Below the pieces are notes generated by a model that did no database searches, had not been told where the DNA came from, and saw only the letters and a list, made by a program, of their open reading frames with translations. The translations under genes and the position numbers were made by a program. From Limnoperna fortunei (Eukaryota; Mollusca; Bivalvia; Mytilida; Modiolidae), in NCBI GenBank assembly GCA_944474755.1, contig OX104124.1, positions 21,922,452 through 21,986,451 of the forward strand: a DNA stretch of 64,000 bases, in the 5' to 3' direction. Positions 47,545 to 60,200 of the stretch are shown one piece after another. Numbering within the stretch: position 1 is the stretch's first letter; each line of letters opens with the position of its first letter.

Positions 47545-50380
47545 GGGAAAACCAAAGACCTGATTGGAAGGCATGTTGAAATAGACCATTATGTACCATG
47601 GGACAACCAAAGACCTGACTGTAATACATGTGAAAAATAGTCCATTCTGTACCATGGGACAACCAAAGACCTGACTGTAAGGCATGTGGCAATAGTCCAT
47701 TCTGTACCATGGGACAACCAAAGACCTGACTGTAATACATGTGAAAAATAGTCCATTCTGTACCATGGGACAACCAAAGACCTGACTGTAATACATGTGA
47801 AAAATAGTCCATTCTGTACCATGGGACAACCAAAGACCTGACTGTAAGGCATGTGGAAATAGTCCATTCTGTACCATGGGACAACCAAAGACCTGACTGT
47901 AAGGCATGTGGAAATAGTCCATTCTGTACCATGGGACAACCAAAGACCTTACTGTAAGGCATGTGGAAAATAGTCCATTCTGTACCATGCGACAACCAAA
48001 GACCTGACTGTAAGGCATGTGGAAAATAGTCCATTCTGTACCATGGGACCACCAAAGACCTGATTGTAAGGCATGTTGAAATAGTCTTTTCTGTACCATG
48101 GGACAACCAAAGACCTGACAGTAAGGCAGGTGGAAAATAGTCCATTCTGTACCATGGGACAACCAAAGACCTGATTGTAAGGCATGTTGAAATAGTCCAT
48201 TCTGTACCATGGGACAACCAAAGACCTGACTGTCAGCTGGGACTAGTATAATTTTATATGTTCCTGCTGTAAGGCATGTGGAAAATAGTAAATTCTGTAC
48301 CAAAGAACCTTTAAACACATCATGTTTTTATGAATATGTACGGTGTAAATACTTACATTCATGCTACTTAATAGGCAAAATAGAACGTACCATGGGACAA
48401 CCAAAGACCTGATTGTAAGGCATGTGGAAATAGTCCAGTCTGTACCATGGGACAACCAAAGACCTGACTGTTAGGCATGTGGAAATAGTCCATTCTGTAA
48501 CATGGGACAACCAAAGACCTGATTGTACGGCATGTGGAAATAGTCCAGTCTGTACCATGGGACAACCAAAGACCTGACTGTAAGGCATGTGGAAATAGTC
48601 CATTCTGTACCATGGGACAACCAAAGACCTGATTGTAAGGCATGTGGAAATAGTCCAGTCTGTACCATGGGACAACCAAAGACCTGACTGTTAGGCATGT
48701 GGAAATAGTCCATTCTGTACCTTGGGACAACCAAAGACCTGATTGTAAGGCATGTTGAAATAGTCCATTCTGTACCATGGGACAACCAAAGACATGACTG
48801 TTAGGCATGTGGAAATAGTCAATTCTGTACCATGGGACAACCAAAGAACTGACTGTAAGGCATGTGGAAATAGTCCATTCTGTACCATGGGACAACCAAA
48901 GACCTGACTGTCAGCTGGGACTGGTATAACTTTATATGTTCCTGCTGTAAGGCATGTGGAAAATAGTCCATTCTGTACCATGGGACAACCAAAGACCTGA
49001 CTGTAAGGCATGTGGAAATAGTCCATTCTGTACCTTGGGACAACCAAAGACCTGACTGTTAGGCATGTGGAAATAGTCCATTCTGTAACATGGGACAACC
49101 AAAGACCCGACTGTAAGGCATGTGGAAATAGTCCATTCTGTACCTTGGGACAACCAAAGACCTGACTGTTAGGCTTGTGGAAATATTCAATTCTGTACCA
49201 TGGGACAACCAAAGACCTGATTGGAAGGCATGTTGAAATAGACCATTATGTACCATGGGACAACCAAAGACCTGACTGTAATACATGTGAAAAATAGTCC
49301 ATTCTGTACCATGGGACAACCAAAGACCTGACTGTAAGGCATGTGGCAATAGTCCATTCTGTACCATGGGACAACCAAAGACCTGACTGTAATACATGTG
49401 AAAAATAGTCCATTCTGTACCATGGGACAACCAAAGACCTGACTGTAATACATGTGAAAAATAGTCCATTCTGTACCATGGGACAACCAAAGACCTGACT
49501 GTAAGGCATGTGGAAATAGTCCATTCTGTACCATGGGACAACCAAAGACCTGACTGTAAGGCATGTGGAAATAGTCCATTCTGTACCATGGGACAACCAA
49601 AGACCTTACTGTAAGGCATGTGGAAAATAGTCCATTCTGTACCATGGGACAACCAAAGACCTGACTGTAAGGCATGTGGAAAATAGTCCATTCTGTACCA
49701 TGGGACCACCAAAGACCTGATTGTAAGGCATGTTGAAATAGTCCTTTCTGTACCATGGGACAACCAAAGACCTGACAGTAAGGCAGGTGGAAAATAGTCC
49801 ATTCTGTACCATGGGACAACCAAAGACCTGATTGTAAGGCATGTTGAAATAGTCCATTCTGTACCATGGGACAACCAAAGACCTGACTGTCAGCTGGGAC
49901 TAGTATAACTTTATATGTTCCTGCTGTAAGGCATGTGGAAAATAGTAAATTCTGTACCAAAGAACCTTTAAACACATCATGTTTTTATGAATATGTATGG
50001 TGTGAATACTTACATTCATGCTACTTAATAGGAAAAATAGAACGTACCATGGGACAACCAAAGACCTGATTGTAAGGCATGTGGAAATAGTCCAGTCTGT
50101 ACCATGGGACAACCAAAGACCTGACTGTTAGGCATGTGGAAATAGTCCATTCTGTAACATGGGACAACCAAAGACCTGATTGTAAGGCATGTGGAAATAG
50201 TCCAGTCTGTACCATGGGACAACCAAAGACCTGACTGTAAGGCATGTGGAAATAGTCCATTCTGTACCATGGGACAACCAAAGACCTGATTGTAAGGCAT
50301 GTGGAAATAGTCCAGTCTGTACCATGGGACAACCAAAGACCTGATTGTAAGGCATGTTGAAATAGTCCATTCTGTACCAT
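47545..50380. repeat. Higher-order duplication, 1,657-bp period, within array B
   Basis: tgattggaag at 47561 and 49218, cagctgg at 48234 and 49891, and atgctacttaatagg at 48361 and 50018 are all exactly 1,657 bases apart. The two copies run in parallel for at least about 1.1 kb, including both unit variants and a block boundary, so the whole group was copied at once and recently. Confidence 0.9.
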
Positions 50381-51216
50381 GGGACAACCAAAGACCTGAC
50401 TGTTAGGCATGTGGAAATAGTCCATTCTGTACCTTGGGACAACCAAAGACCTGATTGTAAGGCATGTTGAAATAGTCCATTCTGTACCATGGGACAACCA
50501 AAGACATGACTGTTAGGCATGTGGAAATAGTCAATTCTGTACCATGGGACAACCAAAGACCTAACTGTAAGGCATGTGGAAATAGTCCATTCTGTACCAT
50601 GGGACAACCAAAGACCTGACTGTAAGGCATGTGGAAATAGTCCATTCTGTACCATGGGACAACCAAAGAACTGACTGTAAGGCATGTGGAAATAGTCCAT
50701 TCTGTACCTTGGGACAACCAAAGACCCGACTGTTAGGCATGTGGAAATAGTCCATTCTGTAACATGGGACAACCAAAGACCTGACTGTAAGGCATGTGGA
50801 AATAGTCCATTCTGTACCATGGGACAACCAAAGAACTGACTGTAAGGCATGTGGAAATAGTCCATTCTGTACCTTGGGACAACCAAAGACCCGACTGTTA
50901 GGCATGTGGAAATAGTCCATTCTGTAACATGGGACAACCAAAGACCTGACTGTAAGGCATGTGGAAATAGTCCATTCTGTACCTTGGGACAACCAAAGAC
51001 CTGACTGTTAGGCATGTGGAAATAGTCAATTCTGTACCATGGGACAACCAAAGACCTAACTGTAAGGCATGTGGAAATATTCCATTCTGTACCATGGGAC
51101 AACCAAAGACCTGACTGTAAGGCATGTGGAAATAGTCCATTCTGTACCATGGGACAACCAAAGAACTGACTGTAAGGCATGTGGAAATAGTCCATTCTGT
51201 ACCATGGGACAACCAA

Positions 51217-51575
51217 ATACCTGACTGTCAGCTGGGACTGGTATAACTTTATATGTTCCTGCTGTAAGGCATGTGGAAAATAGTCCATTCTGTACCATGG
51301 GACAACCAAAGACCTGACTGTCAGCTGAGACTGGTATAAATTTATATGTTCCTGCTGTAAGGCATGTGGAAAATAGTAAATTCTGTACCATGGGACAACC
51401 AAAGACCTGACTGTCAGCTGGGACTGGTATAACTTTATATGTTCCTGCTGTAAGGCATGTGGAAAATAGTAAATTCTGTACCATGGGACAACCAAAGACC
51501 TGACTGTCAGCTGGGACTGGTATAACTTTATATGTTCCTGCTGTAAGGCATTTGGAAAATAGTCCATTCTGTACA
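51217..51575. repeat. 93-bp variant units, four in tandem
   Basis: cagctg recurs at 51229, 51322, 51415 and 51508, 93 bases apart. Each unit is the 55-bp unit plus 38 bases containing ggtataactttatatgttcc. Ninety-three is a multiple of three, so one minus frame stays in register. Confidence 0.9.
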
Positions 51576-51659
51576 AAAGAATCCTTAAAGTTGACACATG
51601 TTTTTTTTGAATATGTATGGTGTGAATACTTACATTCATGCTACTTAATAGGCAAAATA

Positions 51660-54600
51660 GGAAGAAAACAACAGAATTTATTGCATTGTTTAATCATTTT
51701 ATTGCACATGCATAATCATCAACTGCTTTGTGCATCTGTTGTCATTAACAACAAAGATAAAACATATCAGACAACTATAAATCATGTGACAATATCACAT
51801 GACTCATTGTCACATGATGAACACAATAACTTTGTCATGTCAAATGTATAAAAATACCTCAGTCACCAAATGTTTATTACCAGAAATGATAAAATGTTTT
51901 TTTTCTTAAATTTGTGTTAGTTTAAAAAAGTTCATTTCGTATGATACCAGTATGCAACTTTTAATCATTATTCAGTTCCAATTTAATTTGATGTCTACTC
52001 CTACTGTCCACGCTATATTTATTACCAAGTAATATTTATTTAATCTGGCCATTTTTAAAATAAAAATATCACATTTGAATGTTAATTTTCAATGTGTCAA
52101 CAGTTAAAAATTGTCAGCTAAAAATTTATGTCGGTACAAACAACAATGTAGATCTTGCCTCTGGTCAAAGTGTATATTAGGGAACAACAGTCTTTTTTGG
52201 GTGGGGTGGGGCAGGAATTTTGCTTCTAATGCCAAATGTTTTTCCATATAATCATTATGAAATTTTTAATAAGAAATCCATTGGGGACAAACAAATTCTG
52301 TTCAAACTGAAAATCTGCCCCTCCCCCCTTACAGATAAGATCATGGTTGATCTCTCAGACATGTGATTTTTTGTACAGTCTGTTGTCAAAACATGAGTGT
52401 ATTCACCTCCATGTGGCACAGTTAAAGCACTTTTGCATTACCACCACACTTATTCTACCTTCAGCGGCTTGGAAACTACAATGATGAAATAAATAACACC
52501 TTAACAGCAAGCATTTTATAGTTTTGAGCTATGTTACATCATTAACAAAGTGCAAGATAAAATATATTTTCTGACGTCAATTGTTAGAAAAATTTTGTAT
52601 TCAATATAAGACATTTCATTTTTACACGTGATTAAATCACAATTGACAAACAACTACAACTGTAATCTCTATCTGAATGCTGTGTCAGTTTATTGCTGTA
52701 TTAATCAGTTTTGTATTAAAAATGAGGCTACCGATACAAACATGTAAACAAATTTGTCTTTGAATTTTCTTCAAACCTGCCATATAGTGGTTTTTTGTGG
52801 TTTAAATTTACAATTCAAATAGAATAATAATGGGCTTGGAGATTATTTAAGAGGGTTTGAGGATAAACAATTAAAAAAATCTCTAACAAATTATACAGAG
52901 AATCAGATTATACCAAAGCAACTGATTTACAAAATTCTGATTTATTAATATTTTTTTAATGTTATAATGTCAGAAAATTAATATATATATTTCAGTAAGA
53001 AAAACAAAAAATTTCTCTAAATTTAATTTTTGTCTATTGGAAAATAACTAGTAGAGAACTAGTAAAAAAACAAGATTTTTTTAACAGAATTATCTCCCTT
53101 GAAGACATTTGAATAATGTTTATAATGCTGTCTATACCTGACTTGTATTTATTGTAAGTTTATATATCTACATAACTAATCTAACATAATATTTCTGATA
53201 CAAGTCAATAGTAAATATTTTTAATATATTTGAATAATAGATAACGAATTGAAAATAATTATCAGGTATTTCCTGGTTCAGATCAGCCACTTGAAAAGAT
53301 TTTTTTCTAAATTTTATTTAAAAATTAAAACAGCAGAAAACAGTATGGTGTGATTAAAAAACTAATATTTGCTGTGTAGAGTAAAAAAAGCACATGTATA
53401 TTGTATGAAAAATGTTCATATGTCTTTGCAAAAATAAGATATTGGCTATAATAAACAGCTATTTTTTAACAGTAACAATTCCAGTTCATACAGAACTTAT
53501 GTCTTAAGAGCCAGGTTTCATAAACATCTCAAACTTGTGAATAAACTCAAGGCTTTGAGTAAAACTCAATGTGACAAGTTTTAAGAAACTGGGACAAGCA
53601 TTTCAAGATGCTGACTTTTAATTGCAATATGGTCAATGAATTAAACAAATTTCTAATTGAAAAAAAAAATTAAATATTTCACATATGAAATAATAGTGGA
53701 GTTACCACGTTTGTGTCGAAAAACAACAATGGCTGTTATCAACAAAATCACTGTCACAGTGTAGAAAACAGGTCTATATTACAGATTCATTTCGTAATTA
53801 TCAAACATCATATAAAACATTTCCACTTCAGACAAAATATACAACTACGAAACAGCAAAAAGAACAATTCACTCAAATGCTAAGATTCGTTCATGAATGT
53901 ATCAGTTGTTTTATCACCTACATCTATACTTTTCAATAATATTCAGATTTCACGCATAATGATTCAATATTTTTGCATTTTTTCGGAAGTACAAAAAAAT
54001 CCAACAAATGTAACCACATAACTGCAAACATTGTCACAACATTAATTATTCAACACATAACCAAAAGCATAAATAACAAACAACGCAATTTGATTTTAAG
54101 GAATAACTTAAGGCAGCTGCATACTTTGGAAAAGTCATTTAAATTTTATACCAGTGATAGCTGTGTATACTACTCATTTTTGTGCTTAAAAAGATTATTT
54201 GATAAGCTGGGGCGAGTATCACACAAAAAGAGTCAAATAGTGTAAGTAAAATATTGTACATCCACATGTATTATACATAGAAAATGAAAGTAACTTGATC
54301 TGAAATTAGAGCCACAAGCATGCTCAACATGGCAAAATCTAGAGAAAGAATAAGTTTAGAGAGTCAAGAGCTCAGTTCTCTAAAATAATTTGTTTTTCTT
54401 CTTCAAGATCATTAAAACGGGACAACTGAAGAGTACATATCTATTGCTTGGTACAGTATATTGATACCTTTGATACCAGTCTATGGAACTGGTAAGTTTG
54501 ATACCAGTGTATTAAACCAGTACCTTTGATACCAGTCTATGGAACTGGTACCTTTGATACCAGTATATTGAACTGGTACCTTTGATACCAGTATATTGAA

Positions 54601-57141
54601 CTGATACATTTGATACCTGTATATTGAACTGGTACCTTTGATACCAGTATATTGAACTGGTACCTTTGATATCAGTCTATGGAACTGGTACCTTTGATAC
54701 CAGTCTATGGAACTGGTACCTTTGATACCAGTATATTGAACTGGTACCTTTGATACCAGTATATTGAACTGATAACCAGTCATACACCCATTTCCACCAA
54801 CAACAGTGCCACCAAATGACATTGCTATGCATTCATACTGTACTTATAAGAAAAATCACTGTTTATGTTTGTGAAATGTATTCCTTATTTTCAGAGTTTA
54901 ATTTCAGTTTTGCAATTTACAATGGTTCCATTAATTGCTATTGTTTATGAAGGTCAAAATCTAGAACATTTTTTTCAGACAAACAATTAAACAAGTAACA
55001 AAGTGCACAAAAAACTAAAATAGTCAATTTCAATAATAAACTGTTTTAAAATATAATAATTTGACCCGCAAATTATTGTGTACAATAAATAATGACATAT
55101 GAAATGTTTTCATTATAATTTGAGAGTTTCCAGAGCATAATATTGTACAGTGAAACAAGATTTATGGTATAGTGGAATGGTATTTACTACAGAGTGTAAA
55201 AACTAAGTGTGCAGTATTCTTCCGTTTTGCAATCAGTTTAAAATTATTTCAAAATCATGACATCATCGTGTTAGAAAGCTGTTCTGATACTGTATGAATA
55301 TAATCCCATGAAAAATTTTAATTTTACTGGTGCAAAATAATATTCTGCTAAGAACAATATTAACAATCGAGAAATTATCACTGACATTTATGTAATAACT
55401 CTGTCTTATAAAAGAATGAAATTCCATTCAAAATCTGAAGACTTTTACACAAATGTCATCAAAGGACAAGTAAGAGAAAGCAACCTATTTTCAATTCTTG
55501 AGTAATGAATAGGTACAAGACAGCTACAATTTATAACAAATTGTAAGATTTATCATTTGGAAGAAGAATCATATCTAGATATCTGTTTACTCACAAAAAG
55601 TCTAAGAAAAAACTGCATTAAATTTTTGTAAATGTGTTTCTTGAAATTGAATTAAAATGGCGAAACAATTATAACGAGTTAAAAATATAAATACAAAAAA
55701 ACTCCATCAGATAATAATATGCCAAAAAGGCCCACAAGAAAATGATAGGACAATTAGAAAAATGATATCTGAATGCTCATAATACGTAATAAGCATTACT
55801 ATTGGAAGTATACTATACAAATGGGTGTTACATATGGAATTAAATAATGAATATGAATAAAAGAGAACTTTACTGTTAGAAAGGTGGCTGGCTGAAATAA
55901 AAAACCAGTAAATATGTTTTTACTTCATTATATGAAAGTAAACAGTTCAGCACGTCAGTTGCCATTCCATAATTCCTTGCAGCAATTGTGTTAACCACAT
56001 TTCATTTGTACATACATATATATATTAACTATCTTTTACAAACAATGTTTGGCATTTTTCGTTTGATACAATGTACATATGAACACTTAATTTTTTTACC
56101 AGGGTCTGTGTATAACAAGGACGTGGACAATATATATGGCTTTACACATCTTTGGTCAAAAATTAAAAACAAGCATCAACTTAACACAGAATGGAAAAAA
56201 TAATCACATCTATATATAATTCTTTTTAAGATTTTATCATTTTACATACATACATGCCAACTTACATGTTAAAAAAAAAATCATAGGTCACCAAACTCAT
56301 TATATGACAAAATGTTACAAGTTGTTTTAAATATTGGCACAAAATTTGTTGAAAAATATTTGATGTGATGAAAAAACAGGATTAAAAATATTAAATAATA
56401 ATAATATGAAAGACTCATGAACTTAAAATGACAATATCCCTCTCCCAGCAGCTTACCTGTAGAGTTTAACATACCTTTGCATTGTAAAAATGGCAGCCAT
56501 TTTCGGAATTATCTCCCTTGTCACAATACTTATCTCCCCTGACAAACAAAAATATTCTTGCACATGTTTCGTTAAATTAATGTAACAATAAACCAAAAAG
56601 TAATATGTTTCAATAAAACATTTTAATACAATAAAATACATGAACAAAACCTTCATAAAATCACAAACGACATGCTTGAAGGTACAATTCATACATGTAA
56701 ACATCTGTTTGATCTAGATGTATACGCAGGATCACCGCTGTTTGATCCAGAAGACAACTGTCAGTTTCCTCCTTTCCTTGACAACATCAAGCACCAAATT
56801 CATAAAAATATCACATGTAGATCACAGATCCTATAATCCATTCTCTGTTACTAGTTTTTAGACATTCCTTCCTATTTGCTTCAATGCAAAATTCAAAATG
56901 GTCCCTTTTCAGTAGGATGGAAGAAAGAAGCATCTGTTTTTTAACATTATCTTTCGACTTTAAAAAGGAACTAAAGCACATAACTGCCAATAAAAAAATA
57001 ATCTCTAGTTTCCAGATCTATACCATATCCAAGTTCTTTCAACCGCCCAACTCTTCATTAGTTTTCAAAAAACATAAAAAAATGTGCTACTTTTGGATCG
57101 ACCATTTTTTCCCAGACAAAACCTCAGATCTAAAGTTTATG
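51660..57141 (-). other. AT-rich stretch; possible long 3' UTR of the TMCC gene
   Basis: No gene is recognised. Apart from one 28-bp minisatellite, no SINE, LINE or inverted-repeat element is seen in 5.5 kb, although they are frequent on both sides. On minus, AATAAA lies at 51698-51703 and 51677-51682 near the far end, just before the minisatellite. It could be the TMCC 3' UTR or simply repeat-poor flank. Confidence 0.35.
54452..54780. repeat. 28-bp minisatellite, about 11 copies
   Basis: The unit is ggtacctttgataccagtat then attgaact, with ggtacc at 54547 and 54575. A subset has tctatgg in place of tatattg. The short minus frame across it is a by-product. Confidence 0.9.
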
Positions 57142-57268
57142 TCATCGCTGTGGAAATATATTACCAAAGAATTGAAATATACTATTAATGACATGACATA
57201 TACTGTCCAAGTTTCTGTACATCATTACAATACTGACTATGAGTACAGTGGTACTTAAAACTCTCGCT
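57142..57268 (-). CDS. TMCC last coding exon: second membrane segment and C-terminus
   Basis: Acceptor ttctattttcag. It encodes [20 protein letters not shown], then [20 protein letters not shown] and R before TGA at 57144-57142. It aligns with the vertebrate end (RTFSTL.., WKHWD, FF). Confidence 0.88.
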
Positions 57269-60200
57269 CTGAAAATAGAAAAAGACATTGACATAATTGT
57301 GTAATATTAATTTATCTGAAAAATTTATAGCAAAAGTAAACAATTGTGGATTGTGAGCACACTCACAAAGGGATACCCTCGCTTCCCTTTCAAGTCCAAT
57401 TATCTCCCCTTAATGAAATCAGAGGTCAATAAAAATCCTTCATGCACATCTACATAATGTACTTCCTTTATGCTAAGTTTCATTAAATTTCATCAAGCGG
57501 TTTAGGAAGAGTTGTGCCAAATTTCAAATTGTTCTCATGTATAATTTTTGAGAAAAGCTTGATGGAAATTTGTACGGACGGACAGACTAACGTATGTACA
57601 AATGAAGTCCTAAACAGGAAGTAGTTGTCTGACAGGTCAGAAAGTTGCTGAGGACGTACAACTTGTAATACCGAACCCCTCTGCCAAATTTCAAATTGTT
57701 TTCATGAACAGTTTCTGAGAAAAACTTGATAGAAATTCGTACGGACGACAGGAGTAAAACTTAACGCCCCCCGACATGTCGTCGCGGGTGGTAAAAAACC
57801 TTTGCTTCCAGGATAAAAATAGTTTATCTGTCCTCAGTTTCATAAAACTTCTCAAATTGAGATTTTTCTCGAGTTTTTCCTCAAATTGGAATTTTTAAGC
57901 AATCTGATTAGTCGATTTTTTAGTTGAGGATAAGTTGAGGAAATCCTCAAATTTGAGATCTTTTATGAATCCAGGCCCAGGTTGGATTCCACATTTATTA
58001 AGAATGACCACAGTCAGTTCATTGTTGAAGGAAGTTGAGTACTGGTTTACTATTGCTTAATGTCCCGAGAGTAAAATGATAAAATGGACTGGAACCTTGA
58101 AATACAGACAGCACATTTTTCTATAATTTTTCTCAGCTAGACTGGTTAAGATTTATATAATGCTATATAGACCCCTGAGCAACTGTAAACCACATTACAT
58201 AAGGTTACTTGATATTATTGAAGTTCAACATTAAAAGCTTTGCCAGCTGAAACAATAACTTACCTATGAGCTTTTAATGGAGCAAGACAGTTGGCAACCA
58301 TGGAAACAAAAAACAAGCATAACAGTCTAACATTTGAAAGCTTTGCCAGCTGGAACAATATCTTACCTATTTGCTATAAACGGAGCAAGACAGTTGGCAA
58401 CCGTGGAAACAAAAACAAGTATAACAGCTAACACAGCCAATACAACGTTCAGTAATTTTGTTAACAAAGTTCGAAAAGTCACATTTTCTACCATTTCCAT
58501 GGAGATAATCTGCTGCTGTTGTTGTTGCAGCTCCATCTTTGTGATCTAAAAATATACATTTTTGTTTACTCTATAAATTCTGTTACAGTATAGCTTGAGT
58601 TTAAGGTATAGTTTGTCAATTGTGATTCTCCACTTTTATATGTGTTCTTTTCTAAATAACAGTTTGTGTCTTTTTTTTTTAAATTTTAGTTTTAGCCATT
58701 TAATTAATTTTTTAGCAAGATTTAACCGACCATTCATTGATGGGGTTGACACAGTAACGTAGCTGGTGAACTCTCACATGAATTTGCAAATCTAGTGTAA
58801 TTTTTGTTATATTTTCCAACAAGTAGTTGTATAGAAAGAGTCATATTTGCCAAACATGTCAGAAATTTACACTTAGTGTAAGACTATGATTTGGTCAGAA
58901 CAGACATCCAAAACAAGTTATGTTTCAAATAGTCAATACATTAAAAACAAGTGTGGACTGTGAGCATGCTCACAAAGGGATACCCTCCACTTCCCTTCAA
59001 GTCCAATTATCTCCCCTGAATAATATCCGACAGGGACGAAAATTCTTCATGCACATCTACATATGATGTACTTCCTTCATGTAAAGGTTCATCAAAATCT
59101 GTCAAACGGTTTAGGAGGAGTTGTGCTTACGAGGTCTCGCACTGAATACAGACAGACAGAAGGACAGACAGACAGGGTGATTCCTATATACCCCCCAAAC
59201 TAGTTTGCGGGGGGTATAATAATTTGGTTCGTTTTAATTCCTGTAATTTCTGCTAGATAAAAAATAGTCTGATAAAAAAACTCCTACGGTCATTTCCTGT
59301 CATTCTGACATTTATGTTTGTTGAGTTTCCACACCTGTGGTTACGATGTTTACATTTAAAATTTAATGCCATCTCCTCAGTATGTAATACTAACCCTCGT
59401 GAGGCAGTTTTCTAACATATCCTGGATATCACTCGTCCTCTCATCAAGTCTGTATTCCGTCTTTTCTTCCATGCTTGTTATATCCTAATGTAAGATTAAA
59501 GTTATATTTCATTTTAACACTAGAACACTTCCTGGGGATTGGTCTAGGGGTTTTCACCAACCAGTACCCAAATGAAAACTAGATGCCAAAATACGACTGA
59601 AAGCTTTCAAAGATATAAAGCAAAATCGAAGAATGTGTCCATGGGACACAGATGCCCCTGCTAAATGAAGTCCCATACAGGAAATAGTTGTCCGACAGGT
59701 CTGAAAATCGCTTAGGACGTACAACTTGTGATACTGAACCACCCTGCCGAATTTCAAATTGTTCTTATGTACAGTTTCTAAGAAAAGCTTGACGGAAATT
59801 TGTAGTGACGGACGGACGTACGTACAAATGAACTCCTAAACAGAAAGTAGTTGTATGAGAGGTCTGAAAGTCACTTAGGACGCACAACTTGTGATACTGA
59901 ACCATCCTGCCAAATTTCAAAATGTTCTCATGTACGGTTTCTCAGAAAAGCTTGATGGATGACGTGTACCTACCTACATACGGATGGACAGACGGATGGA
60001 CATGAGTAAAACTTAATTCCCCCCCGACATGTCGTCGCATGGGCATAAAAATGACAAGTGTTAATGCCACCACTGGAAACCATGTTTATCCTACAATCAT
60101 TCCGTTTTGGGTACAATAAATATAGCTAAATAAATTATTGCTTTATCTGGCATTGACAAATAAAGTCTCCTGGTATCGTGTCCTCAATGATATTAGGCAT

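Larger units (their letters stand above)
44700..51590. repeat. Giant minisatellite B: 55-bp unit in several blocks
   Basis: The unit is ggaaatagtccattctgtac, catgggacaaccaaagacct, then gactgtaaggcatgt (55 bp). It runs in five blocks at about 44700-45066, 45450-47390, 47480-48300, 48380-49960 and 50040-51590, with more than 100 units. Blocks are separated by copies of tacttaataggcaaaatag, often preceded by gttgacacatcatgtttttt. A 93-bp unit variant with cagctgggactggtataact occurs at block ends. The minus strand of the unit has no stop codon in any frame, which explains the very long overlapping open frames there. Confidence 0.97.

Noticed and set aside
50128..51639. 503-codon open frame on minus
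   Set aside because: It consists of 55-bp and 93-bp units. Several frames are open at once because the unit lacks stops, so length is not evidence of a gene.
54481..54822. 113-codon open frame on minus
   Set aside because: It is a translation of the 28-bp minisatellite.
56884..57258. 124-codon open frame on +
   Set aside because: Its right part is antisense to the last TMCC coding exon, and the left part has only low-complexity composition.
58334..58549. 71-codon open frame on + with a Cys run
   Set aside because: The Cys run is the antisense reading of the Gln codons in a TMCC exon.
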